From Arthrobacter sp. 18067 (GTDB lineage: Bacteria > Actinomycetota > Actinomycetes > Actinomycetales > Micrococcaceae), in the NCBI RefSeq assembly GCF_902706295.1, contig NZ_CACSJJ010000005.1:1-64000 (forward strand): 64,000 nucleotides of DNA, in the 5' to 3' direction. The position numbers were made by a program, and so were the translations under genes. Under the pieces are notes generated by a model that was not told the origin of the DNA, ran no database searches, and was given only the letters and a program-made list of their open reading frames with translations. Below are positions 10,207 to 18,446 of the stretch, piece after piece; position 1 is the first letter of the stretch, and every line of letters begins with the position of its first letter.

Positions 10207-10509
10207 GTGGGTAACAGAATGCCCAAGGATTCGGCGGCACCTAAAGGGGTTTGGACCCCAGAGACCCACATGGTCTGGGCTGCCACCCGACCAAGAGTCG
10301 GTGATGCGCTTACGACAGACGAGTGGGTGTGGCTTAATCCAAACGACAGGGTGAAAGTACAGCGCGGAAATGGTCCCATCGCGGCCGGTTTCATCGATGT
10401 TGTTGCTCCGGATGCATCCATATTCTGGATCTGGCTCGACGACGGTCGCGGACGTGTGGCACTCCACATGGGCGATATTGTCAGCGTCTGGCTCGAGAAG
10501 CGAGCATGA
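10207..10509 (+). CDS. Small conserved hypothetical protein (paralog of the 4867-5109 product)
   Basis: 100 residues from GTG at 10207; an internal ATG at 10219 is the alternative start. The C-terminal 60 residues share the pattern of the 4867-5109 protein: a basic segment, then G-x-V/I-D-V-V-A-P-D-A-S-I-F-W-I and a closing MGDIVSVWL. The family looks like a compact beta barrel of unknown function. It overlaps the next gene by 4 bp (ATGA), so the two are co-translated. No catalytic or metal-binding residues stand out. Confidence 0.65.
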   Translation: MGNRMPKDSAAPKGVWTPETHMVWAATRPRVGDALTTDEWVWLNPNDRVKVQRGNGPIAAGFIDVVAPDASIFWIWLDDGRGRVALHMGDIVSVWLEKRA

Positions 10510-10850
10510 CTAATCAAGTAAAATCAATCGCCCAGCGGAGGCGAAACCAGCGGCTTATGAGGACAAGAATACAAAAAGCAAGCAAAAGCCGTGGCATTTT
10601 TGGTTTTGAAGGAATAAATTATCGAGAAGTTGAGCGGAGTAAGTTTTTGTCGACAACATCACCAAAGTTCACTATCAGAATCGAGGGCCCGGCATCAAGG
10701 GACCGGCAACTTGAACAGGCCTGTACCAAACTCAGCAAGGAAGCCGTAGATTGCGGCATCCTGCTCATCAGAGTCAATCACGATACTTTCGAGGTCGCTT
10801 TCAGCCCCGAGGTTCCGTTCGGCCTAACCCATGAACTCGATTTGCTCTGA
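10506..10850 (+). CDS. Hypothetical basic protein coupled to the upstream small gene
   Basis: 114 residues; the ATG overlaps the stop of the previous gene (ATGA). The first 50 residues are very basic (RRRNQRLMRTRIQKASKSR), suggesting nucleic-acid contact. The rest has alternating beta/alpha character (KFTIRIEGPASRDRQLEQ, then GILLIRVNHDTFEVAFSPEV). I recognise no family. AT content is higher than in its neighbours, hinting at a separate origin. Confidence 0.55.
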   Translation: MTNQVKSIAQRRRNQRLMRTRIQKASKSRGIFGFEGINYREVERSKFLSTTSPKFTIRIEGPASRDRQLEQACTKLSKEAVDCGILLIRVNHDTFEVAFSPEVPFGLTHELDLL

Positions 10851-11329
10851 TCCAGGAACGGCACTCATGGCCTGAGTACCCCGCTCATCAATCACACAAG
10901 AGGTCCTGCCCCTCGAAGTCGGGCTTAGCAAAGACCAAGACACTAGATCGGGGGATCCGCTAGGTCCGGAATCAGACAAGAAGATGGGCCTTGTCAGGGA
11001 TGCGACGACATCTATTCACGGAGTTTCTCACGGAGACGGTCCTGCAGCGCTGAGCGCCTTCTGACGTTAAGAAATGAAGTGTGGAGGTTGAGCAACTATC
11101 GAAAGCCCCCGCCGGCATGAAAAGCAACATCAAGTCTTACGGTACCGAACGACGATGGCCGCAAGTCTCAAGCAGACAAATGGACCAGGCTGCGCCGATG
11201 ACAAAGGCCGCCCACTCACGCGCTGCTCCCTCAGGTCCAGGGGCGGGCCGGACTGGTTTGCTCTCCCCCGGCCACCACACACTGGGCCCGAACTCCGCCT
11301 AACCGGCGCCAATTTGAAAGGAAACCTCG
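10851..11329. other. Intergenic stretch without recognised genes
   Basis: Open frames at 11081-11346 are short, overlapping and lack ribosome sites. No hairpins or repeats of note were found. It should contain the promoter for the gene at 11330. Confidence 0.4.
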
Positions 11330-11641
11330 GTGACTCTTGCACCTGAATCCCCCACGACTGGCCATGTAGTCAATGTCCGATTCAGCCCCGACGGAACGCC
11401 CTTGGCGATCCGTCACGATGGCCGGATCTGGATGGTCGATCCCGACGTCCACACCGCTCACTGGTTCACTAGAGACACATGGTGGGAAACCGGAAACCGG
11501 GCAGCAAGCGGCACCGATGATCTTGTCGGCGTTGAACACTGGCGGGTTCAGGCCACACTCTCCGCCAATGCGGCCCTGCGGACTTTTCTGCTGCGCCTCG
11601 ATCCCGCCGCCGACCGGTGGGTGCTGGAATCCATCAGCTGA
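11330..11641 (+). CDS. DUF6504-like small protein
   Basis: 103 residues from GTG at 11330, with AAAGGAAA eight bases upstream. The pattern of a short N-terminal strand (VVNVRFSPDGTPLAIRHDGR), then DTWWETGN, an E-H-WRV core and a terminal DRWVLE strand resembles DUF6504. That family is usually encoded beside the imuA/imuB/dnaE2 mutasome genes of Actinobacteria. None of those genes is present here, so this may be a stray copy. The function is unknown. Its stop overlaps the start of a 28-residue frame (TGATG). Confidence 0.6.
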   Translation: MTLAPESPTTGHVVNVRFSPDGTPLAIRHDGRIWMVDPDVHTAHWFTRDTWWETGNRAASGTDDLVGVEHWRVQATLSANAALRTFLLRLDPAADRWVLESIS

Positions 11642-11727
11642 TGCCCGCCAGCTTGTACCGCTCGCCCGTTCCGGACCAGCTATGGGAGCGGATCCGTGCC
11701 GAGTTCACGCTCCCCAGCTTGGCGTAG
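11641..11727 (+). CDS. 28-residue frame coupled to the DUF6504-like gene, possible gene stub
   Basis: ATG at 11641 overlaps the upstream stop by one base (TGATG). The product begins MPASLYRSPVPDQLWERIRA and ends at TAG 11725-11727. Codon use and the coupled start suggest it was the beginning of a longer downstream gene now lost. I do not recognise the family. It could equally be a genuine micro-protein or noise. Confidence 0.3.
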   Translation: MPASLYRSPVPDQLWERIRAEFTLPSLA

Positions 11728-11945
11728 GTCAAAGGACGACGACTATCCGCTGTGCATGAGGACCCATGGCCGGGCGCCCGGCAGCTCGTCCGGGTCTTCA
11801 TTGGCTAGGAGACTTACTGTCCCATGTTCCAGTTCCAGTCCCTTCGTCGTAGCGGCCCCTCGAGTTGGACCGGTGCGCCATGGTCGAAGCTCCTTCCGCC
11901 CCCAGCACGACGGGACGGCAGCCGCTCTGGCCTAGAATCAGCGAT

Positions 11946-13478
11946 GTGAACCAGGTACTAAAACAACCAACTCAACGCCATGCCTTTATTTCCTACGTCC
12001 ATGAGGACAAGGAGAGAGTCGACCGACTCCAGGAAGCACTCGAGGCCGCTGGCGTTGCGGTATGGCGCGACACCAAGGACCTTTGGCCTGGGCAGAACTG
12101 GGAAGACCAGATTCGTTCAGCAATTAAGTCGGGGAGCCTGGCCTTTATTGCCTGTTTCTCTGAAAACTCGGAGGCCAGGGAAACGACGTACCAGAACCTC
12201 GAGCTGGCGTTGGCGGCAGACGAGTACCGCCTTCGACCGCCAACTACTCAATGGTTGCTGCCGGTTCGATTTAGCGAGTGTGAGGTCCCGGATTACGATC
12301 TCGGAGCTGGACGCCGGCTCAGCTCAATTCACCGGACAGATCTTTTTGGTTCTTCCGAGACGGTTCAGATTATCCGGCTGACTGAGACCGTCAAACGGAT
12401 TGTCGCGCCGCAGGTTCTCTCAGAGCAACCCATCGCGCCAGCTGTGGCAGCAGGGTTGGCAGAGGCGCGGAAGGCCGACTCTCCGCGCGCTGTTCGGGTA
12501 CAGGAGATCAAGGAGCTGTTGCGTGATCCCAACGGTGACATCGCCTTGGAAGACCTGGCCGCGGATGTGGCGAAGCCGATCTGCACGGCTCTGAAAGATC
12601 CAGAGATCTTTCCGACGTCCTTACCTGCATCGCTTGAAAGATCCAGGATCGGGGTCGCCAAATATTACATCGGGCGGATCCATGAATATGACCGGGTATT
12701 GGAGCCGTTGTTTCGCGTCGTACAGCTCGGAGCCATGTACGGCCTACCTCAGCACGAGGTTGTCTGGACGAACCTGATCGAGGCGCTCGGCAGTACCGTT
12801 CATCAGCGTTCCGGAGATCCTGCACTTCTGGAGTTGCGAGGCTACCCCGTAATCGTTGCCACCCACGTAGCCGCGATGGCGGCCATATCGCGAAAAAACT
12901 ATGTCTCCCTCAGGGCTTTCGCGGCTACGCCAACGGTCCGCACCGCCGCCGGCAAAGTCCCTGTTGCCCTTGATTACAGTCCTCGCCGGGTGTTCAGCGA
13001 GATGCAGTGGGTGACGTCCGCGCTTGTCATTGCTGAAGACCAAAGGGCAGAACCCGATGATGCACTGCTGGAGGGCCTCCTCCGCGGTTCCGTGGGAAAG
13101 CGGCACACGCCCCTCTCGGATCATCTCTATCGCCTACTAGCACCGCTTTTTTCCGACTATGTCGGGGACGAAATGGACTATGCAGAACTTTTCGAGAAGG
13201 CCGAGGTTTTTCTCGACCTCATAACTGCCGATGTCGCAGCTGTGCATCCTGAGCTCTACCGGAGCTTCTACGGAGGCTACGGTCGTTATACGTGGAATCA
13301 TGTCCGTTCTCCCTTGCCTCCAGAAAAGGCGCTCAGCGCTGCTTTTGAGTCCTCCCAAAAGGGCTGGTCGCCGCTTTTGGACGGGCTGTTTGACGGTTCG
13401 GCGCAGCGAGCTCAGTTAGCGTTCTCAGAAGTCATGTCCCATGCCGAGACAGTCCGCAAAGAACAGTGGCGCAGGTAG
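11946..13478 (+). CDS. TIR-domain protein with a large alpha-helical C-terminal region
   Basis: About 510 residues from GTG at 11946; the frame is open to 11865, but the GTG start gives the usual TIR layout. The first 120 residues form a TIR_2-type domain: HAFISYVHEDKERVDRL (beta-A and helix), VAVWRDTKDLWPGQNWEDQI (BB-loop region), IACFSENSEAR, then LELALAADE with the Glu at the position of the NADase catalytic residue. The remaining 380 residues are mostly helical with no recognised domain. Bacterial TIR proteins often act in defence by cleaving NAD+, triggered by a partner or by their own sensor region. No cADPR-responsive partner is adjacent; a DUF3800 gene converges on it. Confidence 0.8.
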   Translation: MNQVLKQPTQRHAFISYVHEDKERVDRLQEALEAAGVAVWRDTKDLWPGQNWEDQIRSAIKSGSLAFIACFSENSEARETTYQNLELALAADEYRLRPPTTQWLLPVRFSECEVPDYDLGAGRRLSSIHRTDLFGSSETVQIIRLTETVKRIVAPQVLSEQPIAPAVAAGLAEARKADSPRAVRVQEIKELLRDPNGDIALEDLAADVAKPICTALKDPEIFPTSLPASLERSRIGVAKYYIGRIHEYDRVLEPLFRVVQLGAMYGLPQHEVVWTNLIEALGSTVHQRSGDPALLELRGYPVIVATHVAAMAAISRKNYVSLRAFAATPTVRTAAGKVPVALDYSPRRVFSEMQWVTSALVIAEDQRAEPDDALLEGLLRGSVGKRHTPLSDHLYRLLAPLFSDYVGDEMDYAELFEKAEVFLDLITADVAAVHPELYRSFYGGYGRYTWNHVRSPLPPEKALSAAFESSQKGWSPLLDGLFDGSAQRAQLAFSEVMSHAETVRKEQWRR

Positions 13479-13574
13479 GCGTCATCGCCGGCCACTCCGA
13501 CTCTCGAGTTAGAGGATGACGACATCCCCCGCGACCCGCTCTGAGGGGCGACCCAAACAACGGGCCAAGCGGCA

Positions 13575-13604
13575 GCCAGGGGGTCGGGAGTCCGACCCCC
13601 TGGC
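13575..13604 (+). terminator. Hairpin terminator behind the TIR gene
   Basis: Perfect 13-bp GC-rich inverted repeat, arms 13575-13587 and 13592-13604, with a 4-base loop. It lies 97 bases after the TIR stop. No T tract follows. Confidence 0.6.
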
Positions 13605-13758
13605 CCATCCCCGGGTTGGCGAGGCTTAGCTCTCAACCCACTTAACCATCAACAGTTTGTTTGAAGCGCATGGACAAACTCGCCCAGAAACGGGTAATGT
13701 TGTGTTCGCAAGGCCCTATGCGATCTCTGTGATCGACCAGAGGGTCTTGCACCTCGCG

Positions 13759-13782
13759 AACCCTCAGCCTTGGCTGGGGGTT
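13759..13782 (-). terminator. Hairpin at the end of the DUF3800 gene
   Basis: Inverted repeat AACCCTCAGCC (13759-13769) and GGCTGGGGGTT (13772-13782), with one G-T pair and a very tight loop, immediately after the minus-strand stop at 13789. Confidence 0.5.
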
Positions 13783-13788
13783 CTTGCG

Positions 13789-14577
13789 TTAACTCCCGCC
13801 TGTCTCCTGACCTTCGATGGGCTCCAGCCAATAGACACCTTTGTCGCTGCCTTCGCCCCACCGCTCGTGCAGTCTGACATATCCGGCGACGGCTGCTGCC
13901 AAGGCTTTATTCTTCTTGCCCCAGATTTCAGGATTCCCGTCCAAGTGCGTGTGGTACGCACCATAAGCGATCAAGTCGACCGCCTGGACCAGTTGACTGT
14001 ATCGACTGTCCTGCATGAAGACATCCTCAATTATTCTCCGCGTCCCGAGATCCAGATCCCGATGAGCCCTTCGATACGGAGCCGCCCCCCTGACGGCAGT
14101 TTCCCAAATGTCGTTTTGCTCGGACTGCGTGAGTTCATGTCCATCGTCCGCCAGACCTTGTTGTCCATCGTAGAAAACCATCAAATGAGTGTCACGGTCC
14201 TCAGCCCAGTCCTCCAAATAGGCAAGGAAACGTGCGTAGATTTCAGGCTTCCGCGTAGTCTTCATCGCCACCGTCAGAACGGTGAAGTGCTCAAAGCGCG
14301 CGAGTTTGGTCAAGAGCATGCGGTAGGCGGCCGCCCTGGTGCCTTTGTGGAACGCCTTGTTCTGCTCTTCGGTCTCACAAAACTCTCCGCGGTTCTTTAG
14401 AAGCTTGAAGGTGTGGAGCTCAGTATTCTTGGCTACGCCAAACGTTGAGTGAAGCTCCCGGCGGCCCTCCAGCCACGTGGAGAGCAGTCCACGCCAATGA
14501 CGGTCTTCTACGATTAGGGCGGTGAGAGTCGTTCCGTTCTTCGAATCTCCGGAGTCATCGACGTAACAAAGGTGCAT
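13789..14577 (-). CDS. DUF3800 protein (RNase H-like fold)
   Basis: 262 residues. The N-terminal YVDDSGDSKNGTTLTALIV strand with paired Asp, the central LMVFYDGQQG and the C-terminal DSRYSQLVQAVDLIAYGAY helix are the three diagnostic blocks of DUF3800. The family is thought to have an RNase H/DDE-like fold with conserved acidic residues, often encoded on mobile elements and near defence genes; its biochemical role is not established. Single gene, convergent with the TIR gene across two hairpins. Residues expected to bind metal (Asp7/Asp8 and the Asp of QAVDL) are present, so it looks intact. Confidence 0.8.
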   Translation of the reverse strand: MHLCYVDDSGDSKNGTTLTALIVEDRHWRGLLSTWLEGRRELHSTFGVAKNTELHTFKLLKNRGEFCETEEQNKAFHKGTRAAAYRMLLTKLARFEHFTVLTVAMKTTRKPEIYARFLAYLEDWAEDRDTHLMVFYDGQQGLADDGHELTQSEQNDIWETAVRGAAPYRRAHRDLDLGTRRIIEDVFMQDSRYSQLVQAVDLIAYGAYHTHLDGNPEIWGKKNKALAAAVAGYVRLHERWGEGSDKGVYWLEPIEGQETGGS

Positions 14578-14885
14578 GGCAGCACGCTATATTGCGCAGC
14601 CACAAGCAACCAAGAACACCGCACATAGACCATTGATGTTCAGCGAAGCCACTGATGTGGTGTATAGCCGTCTAGCCCCGTGAACGCCCCGTGAATCAGA
14701 TTCGTTTCCCTACGTTTGGTTGTCGCGCCCGGCATCTCGAGGACGTGGACGGGACGATGACGCTCTTCACTCCGGGCCGACTGTTGCTTCGTTCAGACGC
14801 GCGGAGGAACCAAAGAAAGCGCCCGACCACCTGAAGCAATTTCCGAGTCTCGAAGTCATCGGGTGCCTGAGCGCGGTGGATTGCG
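14578..14885. other. Intergenic region upstream of the DUF3800 gene
   Basis: It contains the presumed minus-strand promoter and the second copy of the 15-base sequence CCATTGATGTTCAGC (14630-14644). No coding signal seen. Confidence 0.35.
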
Positions 14886-15038
14886 TCATTTCGGGCGATT
14901 CAGGCGTTTTAGATCATCGAAAGTCACGTCGAACTCCAGCCCCGAGAGTTCTTCAATACTGATTGAGCTGCCTGGAGTTGCACTTTCTAGGCGCTTACGT
15001 TGGGGTTCGGGCATGTGTTCGTGTCCATTTATGTGCAT
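14886..15038 (-). CDS. Possible 50-residue acidic protein
   Basis: ATG at 15038 with GGAAG about ten bases upstream. The product contains SISIEELSGLEFDVTFDDLK and ends NRPK; an internal ATG at 15014 would give 42 residues. The composition is coherent and protein-like (amphipathic, acidic), but I know no family. It sits alone between the DUF3800 gene and the plus-strand frame at 15182. Confidence 0.35.
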   Translation of the reverse strand: MHINGHEHMPEPQRKRLESATPGSSISIEELSGLEFDVTFDDLKRLNRPK

Positions 15039-15181
15039 TTCCAGCGCTTCCGATACGGCGACAGCACTTCAGGCGGTGGAGAGTTGAACGCGACATAGCG
15101 TTCGGCCATCTATCGTGCGAGAGAATACCGAGCAGAATTTCGCACGCGTGGATCCGTGTTGGTGGCGACGAAGTAACAACG

Positions 15182-15480
15182 ATGAGAATGACTTGCACAA
15201 ACCTAGATGCTGACGACATCGGCGGAACCAGCCAAGCTGACTACTTGGTTGGTCTTGATGCCCTTTTCACTGTCTCGGAAGGGTCTGAGCTGCTCTATCG
15301 AGAGCAGGCCTTTCCTGTAGTCGAACTGGCTCGCAGCTTGTTCCTCTGGCTCTACTGCCTCCGTGCCGTCGAGGTCATCGATCAGGATGGTTTCAGTGCG
15401 GTTGCCATTGGCTGGTTGGTCTTTCTGCTAGCTGTTGGCTATTTGTCTGCTGGGCTACGTCGTTGCGCGGACACTGGCGG
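15182..15480 (+). CDS. Hypothetical protein, apparently truncated at the edge of the replication module
   Basis: From ATG 15182 the frame encodes acidic then hydrophobic sequence (ADYLVGLDALFTVSEGSELL, REQAFPVVELARSLFLWLYC) with a plausible beta/alpha pattern. Past about 15480 it runs antisense to the well-supported minus-strand gene at 15439-15804, so its natural 3' end seems lost. The open frame continues to 15868, but that part is probably a shadow. It resembles small hypothetical proteins of Actinobacteria (possibly DUF7878-like, a weak guess). Confidence 0.35.
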
Positions 15481-15804
15481 GCGTCCACGGCTGCCGGAAT
15501 TGCGGGTCTCCCTTGCATCGCGATATTGCTCGATGTCTGCAGTCCGCCACATCGGGCCCGTGATGGCTGGGGCGGGGAAAGCTTTGTCACGGGACATGGT
15601 GACCCGAAGGGATCCAACACTTCGTAAGCCAAGGATGTCCCGGGCGCCGTCGGCGTCGACCATGTTTTCCATTCCCGGATGGTCTTTGGGATTGAGCTGT
15701 TCGGCGATAGAACGGATGCCGGCAATTTGGTCTCTGTTTGGATGTTCAATTCCGAGGTGCTTGGTGATGAGTCTGGCAAGCCACCGATCGTTCATCGCCG
15801 CCAC
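15439..15804 (-). CDS. Small helix-turn-helix DNA-binding protein (AlpA/MerR-like)
   Basis: 121 residues. The middle (VDADGARDILGLRSVGSLRV, then a stretch ending MWRTADIEQYRDAR) matches the winged-helix form of excisionase/AlpA regulators, in which a GARDILG helix-turn-helix is followed by a W-x-x-x-DI-x-x-Y wing. The C-terminus is basic and disordered. Its start overlaps the upstream gene by 13 bp, so it closes an operon with the 258-residue and 577-residue proteins. Likely an element-encoded regulator or excision/replication accessory factor. Confidence 0.65.
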   Translation of the reverse strand: MAAMNDRWLARLITKHLGIEHPNRDQIAGIRSIAEQLNPKDHPGMENMVDADGARDILGLRSVGSLRVTMSRDKAFPAPAITGPMWRTADIEQYRDARETRNSGSRGRPPVSAQRRSPADK

Positions 15805-16568
15805 TTCCTTCGTCGTGTGCGGGCCTCGTCCTGGGCCTTACGCTCGGTCTTGGGCCGGTGGGCGTTGAACACTGTCATCCGAATACTAACGATCGGGCTC
15901 GTCTTCAGGTCGAGCTCCTCATAGCGGCCCTTGGATTGGGAGACAAGCCAGGCCACCATGTCACCGCCGAAGTCACTTTTGATGTCTGCAAGGATGTCGG
16001 AGGCATGGTAGCCGGACTTATCACCTATGGACATGACTCGTCCCTGGCCGCCGCCTACGTCGAAAGTAGCTTCCAGTTTCACGCGCTTATCGTCGCGACG
16101 CTGGGCCTTTGTGACATTGCGGATCTGGCGTTCCAACTCGCTTACCGCTGCTGACCGGCCTTTGGCGCGGGCGGTCTTCGGCATTGTTACTTCCAGCTGC
16201 CTGCCGCCCTCGGGGAAGTCGGTGCGGGAGACTTTGAACTTGCCGCGACGAGGTACATCCTTGTATGCACCCACGGTGTCCTTCGGAACGTACGTGGCCT
16301 TCTCTGCGCCGCGTTTGGCCCTTACTGGCACGATGTGTCCGTCCTTGGCCCTACGCCGGGCAGGCAAGCGTCTTACCTCTCCGTGGGTGAACAAGTCGCT
16401 AAGTGCTTCTCGGTAAGCTTCACCGCTGGTCTCGCCTTTAGCGACCTTGCGGAGCATTTTCTCGGAACGGCCTAGGCGTTCTCCCATTTCGGCCCAGGTG
16501 TATCCGTAAGCTTCCTTGACCTGCTGGACTAGTTGCTGGGGTGTGAGCCCAGACGGATCTGCTGCCAT
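15792..16568 (-). CDS. DNA-binding protein with N-terminal helix-turn-helix, replication-module partner
   Basis: 258 residues. Residues 8-50 form a Cro/XRE-like helix-turn-helix (TPQQLVQQVKEAYGYTWAEM, then GERLGRSEKMLRKVAKG). A basic linker and a C-terminal alpha/beta domain follow (DILADIKSDFGGDMVAWLV, then IVSIRMTVFNAHRP). It ends in a run of Arg/Lys. It is encoded three bases behind the polymerase-like gene and overlaps the next HTH gene. In actinobacterial linear replicons a small HTH protein (Tpg type) works with a large partner at telomeres. A similar role here is speculation; a plain origin-binding or regulatory protein is equally possible. Confidence 0.65.
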   Translation of the reverse strand: MAADPSGLTPQQLVQQVKEAYGYTWAEMGERLGRSEKMLRKVAKGETSGEAYREALSDLFTHGEVRRLPARRRAKDGHIVPVRAKRGAEKATYVPKDTVGAYKDVPRRGKFKVSRTDFPEGGRQLEVTMPKTARAKGRSAAVSELERQIRNVTKAQRRDDKRVKLEATFDVGGGQGRVMSIGDKSGYHASDILADIKSDFGGDMVAWLVSQSKGRYEELDLKTSPIVSIRMTVFNAHRPKTERKAQDEARTRRRKWRR

Positions 16569-16571
16569 GGT

Positions 16572-18305
16572 TTAGTCCTTTGGAGTGTTGAATTCGTCGT
16601 CGAAGAACGCGGCATCGATGCCGGCTTTGACGGCCTTGATGCGGAGTTTGTTGCGTTCGTCCGTGGTCAGGGGTGTTTTGACGTTGTTCAGGACGCCCTG
16701 GAGACGAAGTCGGCCGACTTTGCCGTCATCGCCTCCACCGTGACCGGTAGGCAGGGACCATCCGGGGACGAAGGTGGTGTAGATGGCGTCGCCGTTTATG
16801 CCCAGAAGAGTTTCCGAGGGTACTGTCAGGGCGCCGGCTGTGTCCGGGCCGAGGGCGGATGGTCCCAGCAGCACCTTCGCCCGTCCACGGGCCCAGACCT
16901 GCACGGCAAGTTCAGGACGGTAGTAGGGCCTGAGTTGGGATGACAGGGGCGCGGGGACCTCGTATACATACGCCTCACCTCTGCGCTGGACCGACTGCAG
17001 GTATTGGGCCGGGACGTCTTGGGGGCTCCAGGCGACGACCGTGGAGCTGCGTCCACGGGAGGCGAAGGTGCCGATGGTCTGGATCAGGATGGCCCGCATC
17101 GCTGCGGATACGGCTGCTTTGATCAGCAGCGGCATTTCGGGGTCTTCGTCAACCGCGTCCCAGATGTTGATGATGCGTTTGGCGAAGGTATCCAATGGTC
17201 GGGCAGCAACCATTTTGGGTTCCCCGTCCTTATCCTTACCGGGAGTGAGCTTAGTGAACTCCACGGATTCGATTGGTTCGACGAGCCATCCCATTTTGCG
17301 GGCGACGTGGATCTCGGACATATCTGCCCAGGATTCCCCTACCGCGCCCGGCCGGTTTGGGTAGTACCAGTCCTTCCCTGATCCTGGTTGCTGCATTCCG
17401 AAGATTCCCACGTGCCGCCAGTCGCGCGGCACGGTGAACTTCGCGTAGACACGTGCCCGGGCGTAAGGGTCTCGTTCGATCAGGTCCGCGGTGTCGGCCC
17501 GGTTCAAGCGACGCCCGGGCCCGACCCCAAGCTCACGGCACAGGGACGCGTACATGCGACGCCCGTCGACGTATGCGAACGTTTCCAGCTTCGGCATGGC
17601 GGCTGGGTCAACCAGCGGTACGCAGTCTTCATGGGTTGAGAAAGAAGGTCCCGCAACCAAATGCTCGAGGTGGTGCTGACCCGACGTTCGGTGTAACTCT
17701 TGGGCGATGTCATCTGAAACCTGTTCGGGGTCAAGACCGTAAGGCAACGACAAAGCCCACAAATTGGTCCCGGTCGATGCCGGGGTCTTGCCAAGCCTCG
17801 CCGGCTTGGTTTCACCGTTGCTGTTCCGAAGTGGAAAGGCCCTGCCAACAAGGGCCTGCGTTGCGTCCCAGGCTTGCCGGGCTTGCTCCGGATTCAACGG
17901 AACATTGCCGAACCACTCGGCCGCAGTCTTTACCTCAACGCGCTGGCCGGTGGCTTTGCGCTCAAAACGGCCGGTCACCGGCTTGCCTGTCCAATGCCCC
18001 TCCATGCGCCCATCCCTGCCCATCCACCCTGGTTCCCACCCTGGCGTCTGAACCAACAACCAGTGCCTGACCTCACGGCCGGCCGACAAGGGATCATTGT
18101 CGGGAACATTTCCCGTAAACATGATCCGCGCCGCCCCGGCAGACGCAGCTGTATCTAACATGTCCTGCAGGTTCGGGTTTTTCCGGCGCTCCCCGATCTT
18201 CGGCGGGACGAACTGACCGTTAGAGAACACTCCGCGGCCGGTGGTGTAGTCCGCGAACAATGTAGGAATATCCCCAAAGTTCCAGGGTTTCGGCCGCACT
18301 GACAT
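16572..18305 (-). CDS. Divergent family-B DNA polymerase-like protein
   Basis: 577 residues. I do not recall an exact named family, but the second half shows the motif order of a family-B palm: motif A-like YVDGRRMYASL (Asp247; compare the D-x2-SLYP motif), motif B-like LIKAAVSAAMRAILIQTIGT (about 395-412), then YRPELAVQVWARGRAKVL (about 462-478, as in the RP-x-AA-x-AR-x-L helix), and motif C-like LLGINGDAIYTT (Asp506 where DTDS is expected). One motif C aspartate is replaced. No 3'-5' exonuclease motifs were found in the first 240 residues. It follows an AEP-type primase gene and precedes two DNA-binding proteins, so a replication role is likely. Catalytic competence is uncertain. Confidence 0.55.
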   Translation of the reverse strand: MSVRPKPWNFGDIPTLFADYTTGRGVFSNGQFVPPKIGERRKNPNLQDMLDTAASAGAARIMFTGNVPDNDPLSAGREVRHWLLVQTPGWEPGWMGRDGRMEGHWTGKPVTGRFERKATGQRVEVKTAAEWFGNVPLNPEQARQAWDATQALVGRAFPLRNSNGETKPARLGKTPASTGTNLWALSLPYGLDPEQVSDDIAQELHRTSGQHHLEHLVAGPSFSTHEDCVPLVDPAAMPKLETFAYVDGRRMYASLCRELGVGPGRRLNRADTADLIERDPYARARVYAKFTVPRDWRHVGIFGMQQPGSGKDWYYPNRPGAVGESWADMSEIHVARKMGWLVEPIESVEFTKLTPGKDKDGEPKMVAARPLDTFAKRIINIWDAVDEDPEMPLLIKAAVSAAMRAILIQTIGTFASRGRSSTVVAWSPQDVPAQYLQSVQRRGEAYVYEVPAPLSSQLRPYYRPELAVQVWARGRAKVLLGPSALGPDTAGALTVPSETLLGINGDAIYTTFVPGWSLPTGHGGGDDGKVGRLRLQGVLNNVKTPLTTDERNKLRIKAVKAGIDAAFFDDEFNTPKD

Positions 18306-18446
18306 TCTCCAATCATTTTGTTAATTTCTTAATAACAAAACATTAGTTGATTCGTTGATCGCTGTCCACCGTGGAAAGCTCAACAGGGCCTATCTGGTCT
18401 CAGGCAAGCCGGTCATAGCCAACCAGACCTGATCCTGGCAGAAATC
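18306..18446 (-). promoter_or_regulatory. AT-rich region with inverted repeat upstream of the polymerase-like gene
   Basis: Inverted repeat TTTTGTTA (18316-18323) and TAACAAAA (18333-18340) in a strikingly AT-rich patch just before the start at 18305. It may be an operator, promoter or melting region. The gap between the two large genes is 141 bases. Confidence 0.4.

Noticed and set aside
256-14644. 15-base repeat CCATTGATGTTCAGC at 256-270 and 14630-14644 as possible att sites
   Set aside because: One such pair is expected by chance in 64 kb, and no integrase is present between them.
15480-15868. Second half of the plus-strand frame starting at 15182
   Set aside because: Lies antisense to the well-supported HTH gene 15439-15804, so it is treated as a shadow.
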